Assembly (NCBI RefSeq): GCF_000430785.1 | Contig: NZ_AUMR01000005.1 | Span: 62,001-126,000, forward strand | DNA from: Ectobacillus panaciterrae DSM 19096 | Lineage (GTDB): Bacteria > Bacillota > Bacilli > Bacillales > Bacillaceae_G | Direction of reading: 5' to 3' | DNA: 64,000 bases | Shown: piece by piece, positions 60,721 to 64,000 of the stretch | Layout of the letters: each line of letters begins with the position of its first letter | Position numbering within the stretch: position 1 is the stretch's first letter | Notes under the pieces: generated by a model | The model's database searches: none | Told to the model about the DNA's origin: nothing | The model's input: the letters and a program-made list of their open reading frames with translations, nothing else | Position numbers and translations under genes: made by a program

Positions 60721-62322
60721 TCATTTATTGGATTGTTTATCATCTTGATTATTATCGGATTGTTTATGGCCTTGGTTGTGATTTATCTGTTCACCCGTAA
60801 TCGGGTCTAGGAATAGCTTGTCCATATTAGGTTTATGTTTAAAATCAAACATATTGTTTAACGTACCTGCTACAGCATCAAAAGAATGATCGCCAATTCG
60901 CCCTAAGTTCCAGTTATCTTCAATAAAGCGTAAGATAGAGCTTTGATCCGTCAAAGTATGGTCTACGAAATTCTTCTTCGCGTATGGAGAAATGACCAAA
61001 AGTGGTAATCTCGGACCATACCCTGCGCGATCTAAATAATCACCGAGCTTTGGTTTCCCAGCGTTACCAGGTCCGTATAGGGCATCTGTTTTGGCATCAT
61101 TTGATCCGTTTACGATCTGAGGCATCACATGGTCATACCAACCGTCAGAATCATCATAGGTAATAATAACTGCTGTATCTTTCCATTCCGGTAAATTTTG
61201 GAGATGATTGATCGTATCCACCATGAAATGCTGTTCATCTAACGGATCGGAATAGCCGGCATGTCCATCTTGATAGTTTCCTGCTTTCAGATAGCTCACC
61301 GCTGGCAGATTTCCAGTGTCTGCTGCTCTCCAGAAATCTTCCAAATCATATTGATGGTTCGCTTGATCGGTGCGGCCAATCATAGCAACTGAAGAAGGCG
61401 GCAAATGATCTGGGTTCGATGTAGATTTATAATATTGGAATGGTTCGTGATGCGGATTATAGTCTGTGACGGATTTACCTGCGATATTCTTATGCTGTGC
61501 AGTTGTATCACGGAATCCCCCTTGGAACCAACCCCAAGTTAGTTCTTTTTTGTTTAATAAATCTCCAACATTTTTTCCAGTTATTTCAGCTTGGGCCCGT
61601 TTCGGGTTCGAAGCTTTATCGAAATAAGGATCTGGATCTCCTATGATAGTTCCATTAACCACATTATCCTCGATATCTCCTAATTTTTGGCCGTTTTGGT
61701 ATCCGACTGCTCCATGAGTCTGTCCAGAAATCAGATTGAGTGCGCCCGGAGTTGATGGGCCGAAGGTTGTATTAAATGAGTTATCGCTCATAGCAAAGTT
61801 TTGGGCATAGTTCCATAACCCGGTTACCGTATTTCCATCATAATAATCCATGACCAAGGACTTATCTGATCCGCCAGAAGTATACTCTACAAACTTATCC
61901 ATTTTCCCGCCGTTAAACGCTTTTTGTTCAGCCGTATATTCGTGATCCATATCATCCGTCATCGCTTGAGAACGATCAAGACGTTTTGGATTAAACTGGT
62001 TCGGGTTATGGGTTAGAAGTTCATTCGTCAATCCGTTGACGGAAGGTGTATTAGGCTTTGCTTCAAATTTTGGTTCACCCACTGGGTTTTTCGCGTTTGG
62101 ATAGGTACCAAAATAATGATCAAAGGAAACATTCTCACCGAAAATAACAACTACATGTTTAATCGGTGTTGCCGTTTCAGTGGATCCCTTCTCTTTCGAA
62201 ATCACGGTATCATTATTCTTTTCTTGATCAGCAAATACAAGTGAAGGTATAGAAGTCGTAAAAAGGGTACTCAACGCCACAACACTGCTTGCAGCAAGAC
62301 CTATTACCGTTTTCTTCTTCAT
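60721..62322 (-). CDS. Secreted phosphoesterase (PF04185 type, phospholipase C/acid phosphatase-like)
   Basis: 533 residues. Signal peptide ending near VFADQ. The phosphoesterase domain begins VVVIFGENVSFDHYFGTYPN, where Glu, Asn and Asp are metal and substrate ligands, and continues with FGPSTPGALNLISGQTHG and TYDDSDGWYDHVMPQ. The His/Asn/Gln-rich tail is low-complexity. Substrate may be phospholipid or phosphomonoester. The frame opens at TTG 62331; GGAGTTGAG favours ATG 62322. Confidence 0.9.
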   Translation of the reverse strand: MKKKTVIGLAASSVVALSTLFTTSIPSLVFADQEKNNDTVISKEKGSTETATPIKHVVVIFGENVSFDHYFGTYPNAKNPVGEPKFEAKPNTPSVNGLTNELLTHNPNQFNPKRLDRSQAMTDDMDHEYTAEQKAFNGGKMDKFVEYTSGGSDKSLVMDYYDGNTVTGLWNYAQNFAMSDNSFNTTFGPSTPGALNLISGQTHGAVGYQNGQKLGDIEDNVVNGTIIGDPDPYFDKASNPKRAQAEITGKNVGDLLNKKELTWGWFQGGFRDTTAQHKNIAGKSVTDYNPHHEPFQYYKSTSNPDHLPPSSVAMIGRTDQANHQYDLEDFWRAADTGNLPAVSYLKAGNYQDGHAGYSDPLDEQHFMVDTINHLQNLPEWKDTAVIITYDDSDGWYDHVMPQIVNGSNDAKTDALYGPGNAGKPKLGDYLDRAGYGPRLPLLVISPYAKKNFVDHTLTDQSSILRFIEDNWNLGRIGDHSFDAVAGTLNNMFDFKHKPNMDKLFLDPITGEQINHNQGHKQSDNNQDDKQSNK

Positions 62323-62652
62323 TAATCTCAACTCCGCTAAAGTATTTTTTACAAGAATAATAGTAGGTTGTCATTATTAAGAAAAGATATGTGTAATATT
62401 AACTTTCTGTAAAGGGAAACACCACGTGCCGGTCTCGTGCAACTACAATAACAATGTAAAAAACACATAGATTCCTATCAGACCCCTACCTTATGCTGTA
62501 AGTCCAAACAATTGACGTTCTAATCCCTTCATTAGCACCTTACTTATTCCAATACTTTTAATGGGAAGAAAGTAAGGTTATAACAAAGAGACTAGGTCTA
62601 GGAGAGCTTAACTCAAAATAGAATGCAATATACAAAGAAAGGAGTGGGAACT
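62323..62652. other. Intergenic region without identified features
   Basis: About 330 A/T-rich bases between divergent genes. I see no repeat, RNA gene or convincing promoter. Confidence 0.45.
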
Positions 62653-62961
62653 TTGGAGGAAGAAAAAAATAATGAATTAACTAACGAATTAAAAGAGAGA
62701 TTAAAAGAGGAAATAAAAACAGAAATAATAAGTGAACTGAAACCGCATCCCTATAAGGGAAAGAAAAAAGTTTACAAAATCCTTTCCGCAGCTCTTATCT
62801 TGTTATTTGTATTTGCGATAGGATTTGTTGCAGGTCATTTCGGAGAGCATCACAAAGAATTTCGTCATGCGTACCATAAAGGATTTCATGAAAAACGGGA
62901 AAATTCTCATGATTATCAGAAAGAATCACAAGATAAAACAGAAATGGATTCAAACCATTAA
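62653..62961 (+). CDS. Small membrane protein with His-rich tail
   Basis: About 102 residues: a charged helical N-terminus (ELKERLKEEIKTEIISELK), one membrane helix (ILSAALILLFVFAIGFVAG) and a His/Lys-rich C-terminus (HFGEHHKEFRHAYHKGFHEK). The tail could bind metal. The ribosome site GGAGTGG supports TTG 62653; the ATG at 62623 has none. A strong terminator follows. Confidence 0.6.
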   Translation: MEEEKNNELTNELKERLKEEIKTEIISELKPHPYKGKKKVYKILSAALILLFVFAIGFVAGHFGEHHKEFRHAYHKGFHEKRENSHDYQKESQDKTEMDSNH

Positions 62962-63012
62962 ACCTAATCTCAGAAACAAGAAAACGAGCCATCTTAGCCT
63001 ACTGAAAAAAAT

Positions 63013-63055
63013 AAACATAAAACACTCTTTCAAAGTGAAAGAGTGTTTTATGTTT
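63013..63055. terminator. Long perfect hairpin terminator
   Basis: Two 20-base complementary arms (left arm starts AAACATAAAACACTC) around AAG, bidirectional by base composition. Confidence 0.85.
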
Positions 63056-63139
63056 TTCTCCTCATTTTTGAGTTAATGTTTCTTGCAGTTCTTATACTAC
63101 CCAACGTTCCTAAGATTCCTAGCGGATTAATCTACTCCA

Positions 63140-64000
63140 TTATTCTTTTATAGTTTTTTTACGAATTGCAACATAAAGACAACCGCTAATTGCAAGTAAG
63201 CATAAACCAATTAATAGATTGTTAAAGGTATTAGTTGCTGTATCTGGTAATTGATTTTCGACTTTCTGTTCTGCTACACTTTTATCGCTATTGGAGTAGC
63301 TTACAAGTGCATAATTGGCAGTATTAGTCGGACTCTTGGCTACTTCCTTATTAACCTGTTGGTTCTCTTTTGTAAGAGTGCCTTGATTATTTCCTGAGCT
63401 ATCTGGCTGATTTCCGCCTTGGTTACTCCCAGGATTATCCTGTTGACTTCCTGCTTGACCGCTTCCCGGAGCATTCGGCTGGCTTCCTGCTTGACCGCTT
63501 CCTGGAGCATCTGGTTGATTTCCTTCTTGGCCGCTTCCTGGAGCATCTGGTTGATTTCCTTCTTGGCCGCTTCCTGGAGCATCTGGTTGATTTCCTTCTT
63601 GACCGCTTCCTGGAGCATCTGGTTGATTTCCTTCTTGGCCGCTTCCTGGGTTATCTTGACGAGGCTTTTTCGGACTAAAAATAATTGAAATAAAACTTGA
63701 CATTCCCGCTAAAACATCACTCGTATCAAAGAGTTTTCCTACAGAAATATAGTTCCCTATCGCTGCAATTCCCCAATCATACGTTTTAGTATATTCTTGG
63801 CTGTGAGTAATGTCTTCCTGACCTAGCTCATATTCATTTTGAAATCTTTCTACCTGTCCATTAACATTTATTTCTTGAACAAATTGTACGAATGTTTGCA
63901 TTGTTCTCTTGAAAATATTTACTAGATTTTTAGATTCAACATGCACACGATCAGCTGTTGTTGTGTTCGTCCCAGCCACATCTACCTGCTGGTTCTGCCC
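63140..64000 (-). CDS. Cell-wall-anchored repeat protein, LPDTA sorting signal, 5'-truncated by window edge
   Basis: The frame is open through the window end (residues GQNQQVDVAGT precede the first GTG), so the N-terminus is missing. Visible are an N-terminal helical part, a Gly/Pro/Gln-rich repeat region of about 85 residues (unit PGSGQEGNQPDA), and a C-terminal sorting signal LPDTA, hydrophobic stretch NNLLIGLCLLAISGCLYVA and RKKT tail. LPDTA is of the kind used by class D sortases of Bacillus. A surface protein with no known ligand. Confidence 0.75.
   Translation of the reverse strand, partial: GQNQQVDVAGTNTTTADRVHVESKNLVNIFKRTMQTFVQFVQEINVNGQVERFQNEYELGQEDITHSQEYTKTYDWGIAAIGNYISVGKLFDTSDVLAGMSSFISIIFSPKKPRQDNPGSGQEGNQPDAPGSGQEGNQPDAPGSGQEGNQPDAPGSGQEGNQPDAPGSGQAGSQPNAPGSGQAGSQQDNPGSNQGGNQPDSSGNNQGTLTKENQQVNKEVAKSPTNTANYALVSYSNSDKSVAEQKVENQLPDTATNTFNNLLIGLCLLAISGCLYVAIRKKTIKE
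63395..63655 (-). repeat. 36-bp coding tandem repeats
   Basis: Four near-identical 36-base units (12 residues PGSGQEGNQPDA) followed by diverged GQAGSQ- and NQGGNQ-type units. Near-identity at DNA level suggests copy-number variation between strains. Confidence 0.85.

Noticed and set aside
63395-63655. Regularly spaced repeats that could suggest a CRISPR array
   Set aside because: The 36-base units are contiguous with no spacers and stay in frame as PGSGQEGNQPDA, so they are coding tandem repeats.

Overview
The window looks like chromosome of an endospore-forming, low-GC Gram-positive bacterium of the Bacillaceae. The support is an alpha/beta-type SASP gene behind a sigma-G promoter, a sinI-sinR pair, a divergent phaCBR / phaQPJ cluster of the B. 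cereus/B. megaterium type, strong AGGAGG ribosome-binding sites and Bacillus-type lutABC, glcDF, potABCD and ycnJI operons. The species cannot be read from the sequence. A complete type IV pilus locus with twitching ATPase sits beside Bacillus-type sporulation and PHA genes.

Layout. 0-2.7 kb: the 3' part of a B12-binding radical SAM gene, a TM2 protein and two small genes of unknown function. 2.9-7.1 kb: polyhydroxyalkanoate cluster, with phaR-phaB-phaC leftward and phaQ-phaP-phaJ rightward from a shared control region carrying a palindrome over the phaQ -10 box. 7.3-9.1 kb: SASP, a formate/nitrite-type channel behind a Rex/Fnr-like operator, and a VOC protein. 9.1-21.5 kb: type IV pilus locus. 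The leftward operon runs membrane protein, VanW-like protein, pilB, pilT, pilC, pilA, pilD, pilM, pilN, pilO. A divergent operon encodes three proteins with prepilin-like N-termini, and it meets a convergent Ig-like lipoprotein gene.

23.9-27.7 kb: lactate utilisation (lutR, lutABC) with a nested LutR-type palindrome, a cre-like site and an extended -10. 28-31 kb: lipoprotein beta-propeller plus OmpR/HK two-component operon. 31.1-35.2 kb: CdaR-like regulator and glycolate oxidase glcD-glcF. 35.9-37.6 kb: two tandem secreted CAP-domain genes. 37.9-43.9 kb: RluA-type pseudouridine synthase, YitT-family membrane protein with an elaborate leader, an unknown protein, an MMPL exporter and a PAP2 phosphatase. 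44.1-47.8 kb: potABCD. 48.5-51.0 kb: sinI-sinR, a D,D-carboxypeptidase and a small unknown gene.

From a solitary tRNA-Val(GAC) at 51.2 kb to the end, the sequence is visibly more A/T-rich (not measured) and looks more accessory. It holds a DJ-1/PfpI protein, copper genes ycnJ-ycnI, a two-CxxCH cytochrome c peroxidase-like protein, an SDR, a probable late-sporulation pair behind a sigma-K-like promoter, a lipoprotein, a secreted phosphoesterase, a small membrane protein, and a truncated cell-wall protein with an LPDTA sorting signal and 12-residue tandem repeats.

The gene content is otherwise familiar, but three families of dispersed intergenic repeats thread through the window. One is a 170-186 bp MITE-like element (six full copies in two subfamilies, plus end fragments). 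One is a GC-rich element of about eight full or partial copies, one of which supplies the C-terminus and stop codon of glcF. One is a ~110 bp element with two copies.
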